A stretch of 64,000 nucleotides of DNA, taken from Pseudoalteromonas caenipelagi (lineage in GTDB: Bacteria > Pseudomonadota > Gammaproteobacteria > Enterobacterales > Alteromonadaceae). The stretch's first letter is position 1; each line of letters opens with the position of its first letter. The stretch covers positions 372,001 to 436,000 of the forward strand of contig NZ_JABBPG010000001.1 of NCBI RefSeq assembly GCF_013140855.1, read 5' to 3'. This document shows positions 23,544 through 33,800 of the stretch, in pieces. The translations under genes were made by a program, and so were the position numbers. Below the pieces are notes generated by a model, which ran no database searches, was not told the DNA's origin, and saw only the letters and a program-made list of their open reading frames with translations.

Positions 23544-24475
23544 TAACGAGTTAACCCATACACTAACGCAGCTGATAGTAAGTCACTCAGCGCCATACCA
23601 ACTGATTTAAATACGGTTATTTGCTGCTCACTCCTTTGCCATTGCAATGTGTGCATTTCACTGAGCTCGGCAACAACCTGCGGTTCACTAAACACACCTT
23701 CGTTAATAGGGATTAATAGCTCTCCTGCTTCTTTTAGCACATTCTCACGACTATCAACGAAAACACTGGCTCGCGTTATTGTTGTGCTGTCACATTCTCG
23801 GGCATTTTTGTGGTGGTTTCCGATTAAATCAACATGTGTTCCGTCGCTTAACCAGTCGCCATTAAATAGCGGTTCATGTGCGCCTGTTGCACAACTGATA
23901 ATATCGGCACTACTAATTGTGTGCTCATCACTCACTCCAAGCTCAAAAGCAACTTGCGGATAGAGCGCAGACAAATGCGCGCACAGTTTGCTTGCTTTAT
24001 CTGAGTTGCGCGCAATGACAGTCACCTTACTAATTGGTCTTACGCTTAAATGAGCACCAATCATGTATGGGGCAAGCTTACCTGAACCGAAAAACACCAA
24101 ATGGTTAGCATCTGATTTTGACAAATATTGGCTTGCCAGTGCAGATACACAGGCAGTTCGCCAAAGCGTGACACTGGTGCCATCAATTAGCGCTAAGGGC
24201 TCTCCAAATTCACGGTTAAAAAGCAAAATTTTTGAATATAAACTGTCGTAACCCTGTTCAGGGTTATGCGGAAAGTAAGTAAATGCCTTTACGCCGATAT
24301 AATGCTCATTCCATGCTGGTAAAACAGCAAATGCATCATGTGTAACCGGGTTTAATTCGTATACATTTCGAGGTGGCGAACCCGATGGTTTGGCAAACCC
24401 AACGTGCAAGGCCTCTACAAGTTTGTCAAAAGACAGCGTGTTGTGAACTTGTTCTGAGCTTATAACTAGCACCAT
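23543..24475 (-). CDS. Ornithine cyclodeaminase / mu-crystallin family enzyme
   Basis: 310 residues. Family members use NAD(P)(H) to act on ornithine, proline-like imino acids, alanine and related compounds. Seen: KAFTYFPHNPEQGYDSLYS, LIDGTSVTLWRTACVSALAS, the dinucleotide motif FFGSGKLAPYMIGAHLS near residue 125, and SADIISCATGAHEPLF. Follows the M24 peptidase by 11 bases. The pair could degrade a proline- or ectoine-like compound; substrate is inferred only. Confidence 0.88.
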   Translation of the reverse strand: MVLVISSEQVHNTLSFDKLVEALHVGFAKPSGSPPRNVYELNPVTHDAFAVLPAWNEHYIGVKAFTYFPHNPEQGYDSLYSKILLFNREFGEPLALIDGTSVTLWRTACVSALASQYLSKSDANHLVFFGSGKLAPYMIGAHLSVRPISKVTVIARNSDKASKLCAHLSALYPQVAFELGVSDEHTISSADIISCATGAHEPLFNGDWLSDGTHVDLIGNHHKNARECDSTTITRASVFVDSRENVLKEAGELLIPINEGVFSEPQVVAELSEMHTLQWQRSEQQITVFKSVGMALSDLLSAALVYGLTR

Positions 24476-24486
24476 GTTGCTCCTTT

Positions 24487-25605
24487 TTAAGATAATACAA
24501 AAGATTTAGGGGCATGGGTTAAGCACTCATAACCCTGCTCTGTTATTAGAATATCATCCTCAATTCTTACGCCCCCAAGGCTTGGTAGATATACACCTGG
24601 TTCTATCGTTATCACATTACCGCGACATAATGTGTACTGAGTGCTCTGGTTTATAAAGGGTGCCTCATGAAGAAATAAGCCTAATCCATGGCCTAAGCCT
24701 TTACCTGCATACTCCTCATAACCATTTGAAAATAAAACTTGCTGCGATATTTCGTTCAGAGTTTGACAGCTGATACCTGCTTTAGCTTTACCAAGCGCAG
24801 CTTGCTGCGCTGCCAGCACAGTATCAAACATATGTTGTTGTTGTTTTGAAGGCTCACCGAATACATATGTCCGTGTCATATCTGAACGATAGCCATTAAT
24901 TACTGCGCCAAAGTCAATCAAAATGAAATCTTGGTGCGCAAGTTTTGTGTCATCAGGTTTACCGTGAGGAAGCGCACTTCGACGACCAAATAGTAATATT
25001 GTGTCAAAGCTAACACCATCAGAACCCAGCTTTTTCATTGTGTAGTCAAGTTCTGTTGCAAGATCTCTTTCAGTAACACCTAAGCGAACTTGTTTTAACA
25101 CCTCACACAGAGCCGTATCAGCAAGGGCCGCGGCTTTTTTGATGCTTTTAATTTCCCAGTCATCTTTTACCATACGCAATGCTTCAACAAGCCCCTGAAC
25201 AGGGTAAAGTTCTTGTTGAGTGAGTGCACTTGCAATGTCTTGCCACATTTGAACAGTAACAAAAGCAGACTCAAAACCCGTTTTACCTGTCGCTAAAAAC
25301 TGTGCAAAGCATTTTCCCAACGACTGAGCTTCTCTATCTCTACACACAACCTCACAATGATGTGACTCGAACTTTGCTCTTTCGTAGTAACGGTAATCAG
25401 TGATCAAATAGTTTTGCAACGGTGTCACAATCAGGTAAGCAGCATTACCACTAAAGCCACATAAATAGCGGATATTTTCAAAACCGAATATAATTAAATT
25501 GTCGATGCCGTGCGTATTACAGCTGTTTCGAAGTGCTTTAAGGCGAGGAGTATAAATAGAATCCATATGCGTTATGTTATTGCTTTGTAAGTTGAGCACT
25601 AACAT
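24487..25605 (-). CDS. M24 family metallopeptidase (Xaa-Pro dipeptidase-like)
   Basis: 372 residues; the start may instead be Met14 at 25566. A creatinase-type N-terminal domain (LIIFGFENIRYLCGFSG) is followed by the pita-bread domain with all metal ligands: DFGAVINGYRSDMTR (two Asp), GKGLGHGLGLFLHE (His), ITIEPGVYLPSLGG (Glu), VRIEDDILI (Glu). Cleaves an amino-acid-proline or related amide bond. A palindrome ATTGTATACAAT sits directly upstream and probably binds the GntR product of the next gene. Confidence 0.92.
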   Translation of the reverse strand: MLVLNLQSNNITHMDSIYTPRLKALRNSCNTHGIDNLIIFGFENIRYLCGFSGNAAYLIVTPLQNYLITDYRYYERAKFESHHCEVVCRDREAQSLGKCFAQFLATGKTGFESAFVTVQMWQDIASALTQQELYPVQGLVEALRMVKDDWEIKSIKKAAALADTALCEVLKQVRLGVTERDLATELDYTMKKLGSDGVSFDTILLFGRRSALPHGKPDDTKLAHQDFILIDFGAVINGYRSDMTRTYVFGEPSKQQQHMFDTVLAAQQAALGKAKAGISCQTLNEISQQVLFSNGYEEYAGKGLGHGLGLFLHEAPFINQSTQYTLCRGNVITIEPGVYLPSLGGVRIEDDILITEQGYECLTHAPKSFVLS

Positions 25606-25618
25606 AACGCAAAGTTAA

Positions 25619-25630
25619 ATTGTATACAAT
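25619..25630. promoter_or_regulatory. Candidate GntR operator
   Basis: Perfect 12-base palindrome ATTGTATACAAT, 14 bases before the peptidase start. T-G-T-A-T-A-C-A cores are typical operators of FCD-type GntR regulators. A related ATACATTATACAT lies just upstream of the GntR gene at about 26346-26358. Confidence 0.6.
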
Positions 25631-25650
25631 ATTAAATATCCATAAAATAC

Positions 25651-26319
25651 TTACTTATCGCTATTTTCCATTTTCAGCAATAATTGCTTAATATCGTCTT
25701 TGGCACCTGTGATGTGTTTTTTCAAAAACTCACACGCCTTTTTAATCTCTTTGCTTTTACATAGCTCTAGCAATGTGCGGTGTTCCTCTGGCGCCGTTTT
25801 AATACCACCAGCAAGTAAAATATGCATACGTACATAGCGTTCAGAGTTTTTGCTATATACGTCGACTAACTCTGCTGTTTGAGGTCGTTGAGCTTTGCTA
25901 TATAGCTTGGCGTGAAATTGCGCATTCAATTTACCAGTTGCTGATTCTGTATCGCCAGCTGCGGTAGCTTCTTCCAAATCGTATAAAATGGCTTCAGCCT
26001 CAAGCAAGTCTCTTGGTGTTAAGTTGTTAATTGAGTGGCTCAATAATTCCGCTTCTAACAACGCCCTTAAGTCAAATATTTCATCTATTTGCTCTGCGCT
26101 AAGTTGTGTTGCCGTTGCGCCTTTATGGGCTTCAAAATTAACAAGTCCCTCTGACTCTAGTTGCAACAGGGCTTCTCGAACAGGAATACGACTTACATTG
26201 AGTTCATCGGCAAGTGCTGCTTGGCGCAAAGGCTCACCGGCTTTGATTTCCCCTGATAAAATCTTTTCTCTAATTGCTTCTGCAACTAGCTGCGTGCGTG
26301 TTTTATGCTCAATCGCCAT
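25651..26319 (-). CDS. GntR family transcriptional regulator (FCD type)
   Basis: 222 residues. Winged helix at the N-terminus: AEAIREKILSGEIKAGEPL, ALADELNVSRIPVREALLQL, ESEGLVNFEAHKGA. The helical FCD ligand domain follows, with ELFDLR-like EIFDLRALLEAELLSHSI and Asp/His positions for metal (LNAQFHAKLY, EEHRTLLELC). It reads into the peptidase operon and likely controls it and itself through TGTATACA-type sites. Confidence 0.9.
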   Translation of the reverse strand: MAIEHKTRTQLVAEAIREKILSGEIKAGEPLRQAALADELNVSRIPVREALLQLESEGLVNFEAHKGATATQLSAEQIDEIFDLRALLEAELLSHSINNLTPRDLLEAEAILYDLEEATAAGDTESATGKLNAQFHAKLYSKAQRPQTAELVDVYSKNSERYVRMHILLAGGIKTAPEEHRTLLELCKSKEIKKACEFLKKHITGAKDDIKQLLLKMENSDK

Positions 26320-26382
26320 AACATTCTCTCAAATTGCATTTAGCATACATTATACATAGATAACTGATCTTCGCCATGTTTA

Positions 26383-27348
26383 TCATGATATTGATACTAC
26401 GACCTTACCTAAATTCTCATTTTGCTGCAAAATTGCATGTGCCTGCTCTATGTCTTCGATATCAAGTGATTTATAGATTGGAATGCTCATAGAATCACTA
26501 AATAGCTGTGCGCCGATGCTATTGGTTAATGCATTGACCAAATTACGTTTGTATTCGATATCTCTGTTTCTTAATGTTGAGCCATGCAGATTAAAACGTT
26601 TAGCAAGCATCAATGCCATATCAAGATTGCAGTATCGTCCGCCGAGCATAGCCAACATAATACAATGACAATCCATAGCTGCAACTTGAAGATTTTTTTG
26701 TAAGTAGTCACCGGCAATAGGGTCAATAATCACATTCGCTTTAAGACCTTGTGATTTCATTGCAGACGCAAAACATTGCTGATTGTAATTGATTACTAAG
26801 TCAGCCCCCAATTGCTTTGCATATTGGCATTTGCGTTCGCAGCTTTGGGTTGTTACGACATATGCCCCTAGCCGTTTACCTAACCGAATGGCTGCACTAC
26901 CAACGCCTGATGCCCCACCATGGACCAATAGCGTTTGAGACGAACCAAGTTGACCTATTTGGACAATGGCATCAAATGCCGTGAGGTAAACCTCAGCGAT
27001 ACTCGCAGCAACGTCAAAATTTACTTCATCAGGTATTGCAATCAGCTGCTGTGCATCAATGCAAACATATTCTGCGTAAGCCCCGCCTTGAGTCAGGGCA
27101 AACACGCGCCGGTTAAGCCACTGCCCATACAAATGAGGGGCGCAATCAACAACCGTGCCGGCGGCTTCAAGCCCTAATATAGCACTGTCTCCGCTTGGAG
27201 CTGGGTACTTGCCTTGCTTTTGCAGTAAGTCAGCTCGATTCACCCCAAAAGCTGCAACTTTGACCAAAACCTCATGGCTTTGAGGCTCTGGTATGGTAGT
27301 CATTTTAATGCTTAGCTTGCCAGCTTCATCAAAACTGACATATCGCAT
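26383..27348 (-). CDS. NAD(P)H quinone oxidoreductase-like (zinc-free medium-chain dehydrogenase)
   Basis: 321 residues. Start set at the ATG at 27348, which overlaps the previous stop as TAATG; a longer frame would run into the upstream gene. The GroES-like part has VNRADLLQKQGKYPAPSG and GLEAAGTV. The nucleotide motif VHGGASGVGSAAIRLGKRLG is at about residue 140. No zinc cysteines are present, as in the QOR/PIG3 branch. Reduces quinones or enones with NADPH. Translationally coupled to the lipocalin-like gene. Confidence 0.88.
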   Translation of the reverse strand: MRYVSFDEAGKLSIKMTTIPEPQSHEVLVKVAAFGVNRADLLQKQGKYPAPSGDSAILGLEAAGTVVDCAPHLYGQWLNRRVFALTQGGAYAEYVCIDAQQLIAIPDEVNFDVAASIAEVYLTAFDAIVQIGQLGSSQTLLVHGGASGVGSAAIRLGKRLGAYVVTTQSCERKCQYAKQLGADLVINYNQQCFASAMKSQGLKANVIIDPIAGDYLQKNLQVAAMDCHCIMLAMLGGRYCNLDMALMLAKRFNLHGSTLRNRDIEYKRNLVNALTNSIGAQLFSDSMSIPIYKSLDIEDIEQAHAILQQNENLGKVVVSIS

Positions 27349-27755
27349 TAATTTTTGCTGTCTACTTTTTCCCATATTTCCGATTCAACAAGCTTGCCGT
27401 TTTCATGCAATGTATGATGCCATAGTTGGCCTTCAATTTTGTAGCTAAACGCCATGGTTTTACCCAAAAGTGAAGGTACATTGCCATATGCAAAAGTCTC
27501 GTAAAAGTGCGTTTTGTCAATTTTGTAAGGCCCGCCACCTGCATATAAAAAATTGCCATTTTGCTGCGTAATATAACTAAAGTGGGTATCCGAAATAACC
27601 TTTACTGACGTTAGGTTTGGAGATTTGGCAGTGACGTAACCGTTGTCGGTGGCATATTTACCTTCAATAAATTGCCAAGTACCAAGCAATGGATTCGCTT
27701 GAGCATCAACTAAACAAAACAGCGAAAACGTCAAAAGTAATTTTTTATAGTGCAT
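27348..27755 (-). CDS. Secreted lipocalin-like protein
   Basis: 135 residues with a signal peptide (MHYKKLLLTFSLFCLVDAQA). The mature part begins NPLLGTWQFIEGKY, the common opening of lipocalin-like DUF4488-type small beta-barrels, and has SYKIEGQLWHHTLHENGKLV near the end. Probably binds a small hydrophobic ligand in the periplasm. Overlaps the quinone oxidoreductase start by one base. Confidence 0.75.
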   Translation of the reverse strand: MHYKKLLLTFSLFCLVDAQANPLLGTWQFIEGKYATDNGYVTAKSPNLTSVKVISDTHFSYITQQNGNFLYAGGGPYKIDKTHFYETFAYGNVPSLLGKTMAFSYKIEGQLWHHTLHENGKLVESEIWEKVDSKN

Positions 27756-27913
27756 TAAAAAACCTCAAAATTTTATTGTTTATCGGCGTAACAGTACAGC
27801 ATACAATGGCCATTAACTCACTTGATTAAAATTCAACAGTTCTTTGACTAATCTGTAATTGTTTTGCTTTTTTCCGGTCTATTTAACAAATACAGTTAAT
27901 TTGTAAATTCACT

Positions 27914-28738
27914 ATGCGCCGACTTTTTTTATTTTTGTTGCTATTTAATACGTTAGCTTGTGCCCCATTTGCCATGGAGGTTAACTATACCAATTTAGGA
28001 CTACTATCCCCCGCAAAACAAGGCAAAATCGAAAACTGGGTTCAGCATGGTATTCAAAGTACTTTTAGTACACTAGGCCCCTTAAAACAGCAAACACTCC
28101 CTGTCACCCTTAAGCCTCGCTATTTTGCCTTTGAGCCAGTCCCTTGGGCGAGTGTAAAACGCGGTAAGGTTGATGGTATCGAGCTACACTTTGACCGCTA
28201 CGCAAGCTTAAAAGTACTTATCAAAGATTGGAGCTTATATCACGAACTTGCTCATTTATATCACCCACTCTTTGACTATGATAATTTTTGGCTAAGTGAA
28301 GGTCTCGCAACATACCTACAAAATATAATCATGCTGGATAACGGTATTATCAATCACAAAGAGTTCATCTCTAGATTACGAGCTGGACTTGAAAGAGGCG
28401 CATTGCAAACAAGCACTATCAAAGGCCCACTTAACGTGATCAGTGAAAATATGTGGTCACTGAATGCTCAGCAACGAGTTTATTGGAGTGGCGTCGCTTT
28501 TTTTGTTGAAGCCGAGTTAGCATTAAAAGCACAGACAACGCCCTATAACTCGATTTCCAAACTCATAAATGCTTATCAACGGTGTTGTAAAAAGTCTAAC
28601 CACTCTGCACGTCAATTTATACTTGAGCTTGATAAGCTATCTCGAAGCGTAATTTTTTCAAACTTATATAGTAGATATTCACAGCGCACTACCTTCCCAT
28701 TAATCAACGAACAACAGTTAATCCAATTGAGGTTTTAG
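27914..28738 (+). CDS. Gluzincin-like metallopeptidase (envelope)
   Basis: 274 residues with a hydrophobic start that ends in LACAPF, possibly a lipobox. The zinc motif is HELAH (in LYHELAHLYHPLF), followed by FWLSEGLATYLQN, which supplies the third ligand Glu. This HExxH-(18)-E spacing is the gluzincin layout of M1/M61-like peptidases. The protein lacks the large extra domains of M1 enzymes. It is alone on the plus strand. Substrate unknown. Confidence 0.78.
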   Translation: MRRLFLFLLLFNTLACAPFAMEVNYTNLGLLSPAKQGKIENWVQHGIQSTFSTLGPLKQQTLPVTLKPRYFAFEPVPWASVKRGKVDGIELHFDRYASLKVLIKDWSLYHELAHLYHPLFDYDNFWLSEGLATYLQNIIMLDNGIINHKEFISRLRAGLERGALQTSTIKGPLNVISENMWSLNAQQRVYWSGVAFFVEAELALKAQTTPYNSISKLINAYQRCCKKSNHSARQFILELDKLSRSVIFSNLYSRYSQRTTFPLINEQQLIQLRF

Positions 28739-28884
28739 CAGACAAGTAAAAAATAACAACAACTTGATAATGATCTCAGTTAGTCTGTTTCTATTAAAAA
28801 TAGTACATTCGATAATACACCTTATAAACTTTAAATAATGCAAGGAGAGCAATTGATAATGGCTCTTGTGTACCTTCTTCATTA

Positions 28885-30138
28885 TCAGCTTTTAAAAGTA
28901 ATCGTCACTGTACGCCCACGTTCACCTTCCTTACTTACAAACTGCCATTGGTAATGTGAAATGAGCCTTTGAGTCAACTCCAAACCTAAACCAAAGCCAA
29001 GTTCCGCGTGTAGTTCTGGTTGATAATCAATGTTTTGAATTATTATTTCTGGTCCAGTTTGAATGATAGATACGACGCCTTCATTGGTGTGGATATAAGC
29101 ATTACGGATCACGTTTTGTAAGATGATTCTACATACCGTCTCTGGTAAATTCATCTGCGTTTCATCAGTTTCCAAAACAAGCTCAACCTTTTTATCAGTA
29201 ATTAAGTATCCCAATTCCGATATTAACTGCGTGATAAGGTCCGATAAGCATATTTTATTAATAGAAACATGGTTGTTTACGCCCCGATTTAACCACAATA
29301 ATGTTTCGGTGAGCGCCCCCATTGTCATAGCTGCACGCTCTATTCTTTCCAAGCCAATCATGTGCTTTTCTTTTGGAAAATCACCTTTGAGCATTTTTTT
29401 TAGTAGCTCTGCATTAGAGCTTACTGTCGCAATAGGGGTTCTTAATTCGTGGCTTGCATAAGCTAGAAACTTTTGTTCGCGCTCAACACTTTGTTGCACG
29501 CGCCTAACGCTCTCGTTCATCATCTGCGCTAACGAATTCAATTCACTAAACTGAAAGTCTGGTACCGGGTCATCTAAATTTGCATTTTCCAATTGTTTTG
29601 CCCAAATTTTTAAACGTTCAACTGGCATTGTTATTTTCTTTAAAACCACTATGAGAATGACTATAAAGACTAAAATAGCCCCGACTGCAGTTGCAATTAT
29701 TACAACAAAGTGCGGGATCTCAGGTGAAATCATCAACATGCGATCATCCGGACTAAAGGTGCTTGCAACATAGACAGTTTGCGTGGCATTTTTCACTTTC
29801 ATAACAAAGTAGCCTGCACTTGGCGGGGTAAACCATGTGCCACCTATCATATGTTTTTTTAGGGTGTTTAGTGGCATATCGTCAGCTGAAAAGTGAGAGG
29901 TAATTTTGCTCGGCAAGTCATGCCATTTAGCTGCTATCATATACTGCTGACTGGTAATTGGGATGCCATCCATAACGGTGTATTGCTGAGCTTGCGCATA
30001 CATTCCCCCTCGCATGGCAACATCCATACCCGTCGCAAAATAATGCATACTCAAAGCTGATAACAAAACAATGCTACTGACACCTGTAAGTAGCATTGCA
30101 ACCAATACATAAATACGAAGGCTTATGCGTATTTTCAC
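28885..30138 (-). CDS. Sensor histidine kinase
   Basis: 417 residues. Membrane helices at 8-30 and about 142-166 enclose a periplasmic sensor; a HAMP-like segment follows (MPVERLKIWAKQLENANLDD). H-box FLAYASHELRTPIATV near 233, N-box IILQNVIRNAYIHT near 340, G2 FGLGLELTQRLI. The G1 motif D-x-G-x-G is not recognisable (TGPEIIIQNIDYQPE stands there). It overlaps the response regulator by four bases (ATGA) and is fourth in the pump operon. Confidence 0.9.
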   Translation of the reverse strand: MKIRISLRIYVLVAMLLTGVSSIVLLSALSMHYFATGMDVAMRGGMYAQAQQYTVMDGIPITSQQYMIAAKWHDLPSKITSHFSADDMPLNTLKKHMIGGTWFTPPSAGYFVMKVKNATQTVYVASTFSPDDRMLMISPEIPHFVVIIATAVGAILVFIVILIVVLKKITMPVERLKIWAKQLENANLDDPVPDFQFSELNSLAQMMNESVRRVQQSVEREQKFLAYASHELRTPIATVSSNAELLKKMLKGDFPKEKHMIGLERIERAAMTMGALTETLLWLNRGVNNHVSINKICLSDLITQLISELGYLITDKKVELVLETDETQMNLPETVCRIILQNVIRNAYIHTNEGVVSIIQTGPEIIIQNIDYQPELHAELGFGLGLELTQRLISHYQWQFVSKEGERGRTVTITFKS

Positions 30139-30824
30139 ACATCCCCCGATGACTTAATCGCGAAACCTTTAGAGGTAATGGTATGCACCAGTTTTTCGCG
30201 ATGTGGTGCATCTATCTCTTTTCTAATATGAAACATATGTACTTTTAAGCTATTACTATCAGGGGGATCATCTGCCCACACCGTTTGGATAATTTTTTTT
30301 CTCGACACCACATTAGGGCTTTCTCGCATCAGTAGCTCTACAATCTTTGTCCCGATTGGAGACAAGCTGAGTAACTGGCCATCCCGATAGACTTCTTGCT
30401 GTTTAATATCCAACTCAAGGTCTTTAACCGTCAACTTTGCTACTTGACCACTTTTGCGTTTTGCTAATACTTGGGTCCGAACGATAAGTTCAGCCATCGC
30501 AAATGGCTTTACCAAATAGTCATCAGCACCCTTTTCGAATCCCATCAACTTATCTTCTAAGGTGTCTTTTGCTGTCAGCATAAGAATGGGTGTATCTATC
30601 CCTTTATGCCTAATATGCTCGCAAACTTGCAAGCCGCTCACCCTAGGCAAGTTCAAATCTAGAATAATCACATCATATATGTGGCGTTCGATAAGATTTA
30701 GCGCTAGTGCTCCATCACTTGCATGGTCGCAATAAGCATTTTCCAAGGCGAAATAATCCACCACAGTTGCGGCAAGATCGCGATCATCTTCAACTAAAAG
30801 CACGGTGAGTGTGTTACACGCCAT
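30135..30824 (-). CDS. OmpR/PhoB family response regulator
   Basis: 229 residues. Receiver: LLVEDDRDLAATVV acidic pocket, phospho-Asp in VIILDLNLPRVSG, MLTAKD, and the Lys of DYLVKPFAM. Winged-helix effector domain at about 130-225 (LSPIGTKIVELLM, VHMFHIRKEID, VHTITSKGFAI). Its start lies inside the 3' end of the RND pump gene, so sensor, regulator and pump form one unit. Likely controls the pump operon. Confidence 0.92.
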   Translation of the reverse strand: MACNTLTVLLVEDDRDLAATVVDYFALENAYCDHASDGALALNLIERHIYDVIILDLNLPRVSGLQVCEHIRHKGIDTPILMLTAKDTLEDKLMGFEKGADDYLVKPFAMAELIVRTQVLAKRKSGQVAKLTVKDLELDIKQQEVYRDGQLLSLSPIGTKIVELLMRESPNVVSRKKIIQTVWADDPPDSNSLKVHMFHIRKEIDAPHREKLVHTITSKGFAIKSSGDV

Positions 30825-33800
30825 CTCGGTACTCCTGTGGTGATACGGTTGTCACAGTTACGTTTTTTTTGTCACAAAAATAATTCAGCCTAACCCAGTT
30901 TATGCAGTTCATTATGACTTGTTTACTGTCTTGCTGTATTAATAGTAGCGCAGGCGTTAGTAATAACGTGATAAACGACGCAAACAATATCCCATAACCT
31001 AATGCCGCCGCTGCAGGTATTAAAAATTGTGCTTGTAACGAAGTCTCACTGAGCAAGGGCAATAGCCCGGCAAATGTGGTTACGGAAGTTAGTATAACGG
31101 CACGAAGTCGTGACCTCCCAGACTCTATAACCGCCTGTTTACACGTGTATTTTCCTGTCTTTATTAATTGATTGTAACGCGATACCAATAGTAAACTATC
31201 GTTAACTACTACGCCACTCAATGCCAAAATACCGTTGAGCGATAATATGCTTAGGGTTAATCCATTTAGCCAATGGCCTAAGACTGCGCCTACCACACCA
31301 AATGGAATAGCGGTCATAATGATCAATGGCTGAATATACGACTTCAACGGGATCGCTAATAATGCGTAAATTGCGAGCATCGCAAGTGCAAACATTTGCA
31401 CCATTGAGTCTGACGTTTCTTGCTGTTGCTGTGCTTCACCTGCAAACTCAACGCGCACATCAGGATAAAGCTTTGCAAACTTATCTAACGTTGTATCTTT
31501 TAATTGCGCTATGAGCTCATGTGGTGAAATAGCATCCTTATCGATCACTGCACTGATAAACACCGAGCGCTTTCCTTGAACTCGAGTTATTTGAGCTCTT
31601 TGGTATTGACTGTGCACATTTGCGATACTACTTAGCGGTACCGTCACCCCCGAAGGTGTTCTTACATAAGCGGCTTTTATATCCGCAAGAGTTTTACGTT
31701 TATTTTTAGGATAGCGCACACGAACCTTGATTTCGTTTTCTCCACGTTGAAAACGCTGCACTATATCGCCACCAAAGTTATTAAGCACCTGCATAGATAG
31801 TGTTTTGGTGTCTAGGCCTAATGCACGACCTTGTTCATTGAGTTCAAAATAGTACTGAGGTTCACCTAAATCTAGATTGTGATCAATACCACTTGTTCCT
31901 TTAGCCGCCTGAACTTTCGCCAGTAAAGCCATACCAGCACTTTCTAGCTGCTGCTCATTATTGGATTTTAACTGCACTTTAAAATTATCTATCATGCCGC
32001 GCTTAGCCAGTATTTTGGTTTTTTTGACACCTTCCAAACTCCCAGCCAATACAGACCATAGTTGCGCAAGATCATTTGCTGAATACACGCTGCTTTTATT
32101 AAGTTCAAGTGTCACTGTACCCTGCGTATCGCTTTCAGCTAGTACTTGTAGGCTTGAAATGTAGGATTTATCCGCAATATTTTGATTTGCACTATATTGC
32201 TGTCTTAACTGGCTATCAGCTTGCTGAGCTAATTGCTCAAGCCGGATTAAATTATCATAGATCTGCCCAGCGCTGGCGTCGTTATACATAGTGATCTCAG
32301 CACTGACAGTATCACCGGGTACATCTGGAAAGAAAGCAACTCGAACAGCGCCGGTAAATGGCAAAGACATAACCAATACCATCACCATTAAAAAAACGCT
32401 CAATAGTTTTAAATAATGTTCGATAGCATAACGTAAGACAGGAATGTAAATTCGCTCGTTAAAATCATTTAACCACTTATCAGCTTGTGCACGAATGCTC
32501 TGCCAAAAGTTCAACTTGGTTGGTTTAAACGTGTCTAAATGCGCCAAATGAGAAGGTAAAATCAACTTGGATTCAATCAACGATAATAACAATGCTATGG
32601 CAACGATAGTGCCAAATTGCGCATACACTTGCCCCAATCGCCCTTGCACATTACTCAAAGCAACAAAAGCAACTACCGTTGTCAATACGCCAAACATAGT
32701 GGCAGCAGCTACCTTATGAGTACCTAATATAGTATTCGCCACACTGTCTCCGTTTTGTTGGCGAGTATGGTAAATGCTTTCGCCAATCACCACAGCATCA
32801 TCAACCACAATACCGAGTGCCATGATAAAACCGAATGTGGTCATTTCATTCAAGCTAAGTCCGGTAAAGCTATCTGTCATGAAAAACAATGTACCGCAAA
32901 ATACAAAAGGAAGGCCCATAGCCACCCAAAGCGCAACACGTAAATTCAAAAATAGCGCCAAAACTATAAATACAAGTGCAATACCGGTAAACGCATTTTT
33001 CAACAACAGCGACAAACGCTCTGTGATCAACGTACTTTTATCCAACCAACTTGTGATCATCATGCCATCTGGCATATTAGAAGCACTTTGCCATTGTTTT
33101 ACAATGTTATTGGCTTGCTCAACGATGTCTACGACATCCCCATACTCATCCATAACGATTTGTATAGCCGCTGCGTTATAACCGTTATAACGGGATAGAA
33201 TAAATGCATCTTCCGCCTGAGTATATTTGACCGATGCGATATCTTTAAGTGTTATAGTGCCGCCATTTGCGAAGCTTTTCACTACAATTGATTCAAATTG
33301 CTTAGTGTCGTACGCTTGCTCAGAAACTTTTAATCTGACCGTTTTGTTTTGACTATAAAGGCTTGTACCAATTGCATAGGAAGACTCTCTATTTATTGCA
33401 TCTTCGATATCGTTCAGGCTTATCTCATACGCTTGTAATTTTGCTTCGTCGACCTCAACAGATATTTCCCACTGCGCTTTTCCTTTTATTTCTAAATCTT
33501 TAATTGCGCTTTTCTCTAACAGCGTATCTTTGAGGCGAACAATCCATTGTTCTAAAGTTTGCCGTTCAACATCACCATATAGCTGTAACCAAAGCACATG
33601 ATCTTGACGTCTTGCCTTGGTAATAACTGCAGGTTCTGAGCGTTGAGGTAAATTATTGATGGCATCAACTTGAGATTGTATATCCTGATATAATGCATCA
33701 ATATCGTAACCACTTTGCATTTCAACGCTTACATGTGTCCCTTGCGCATTAGACGTTGACGTAATTCGTTTTATACCGGCGACAGTTTGCAGTGCATTTT

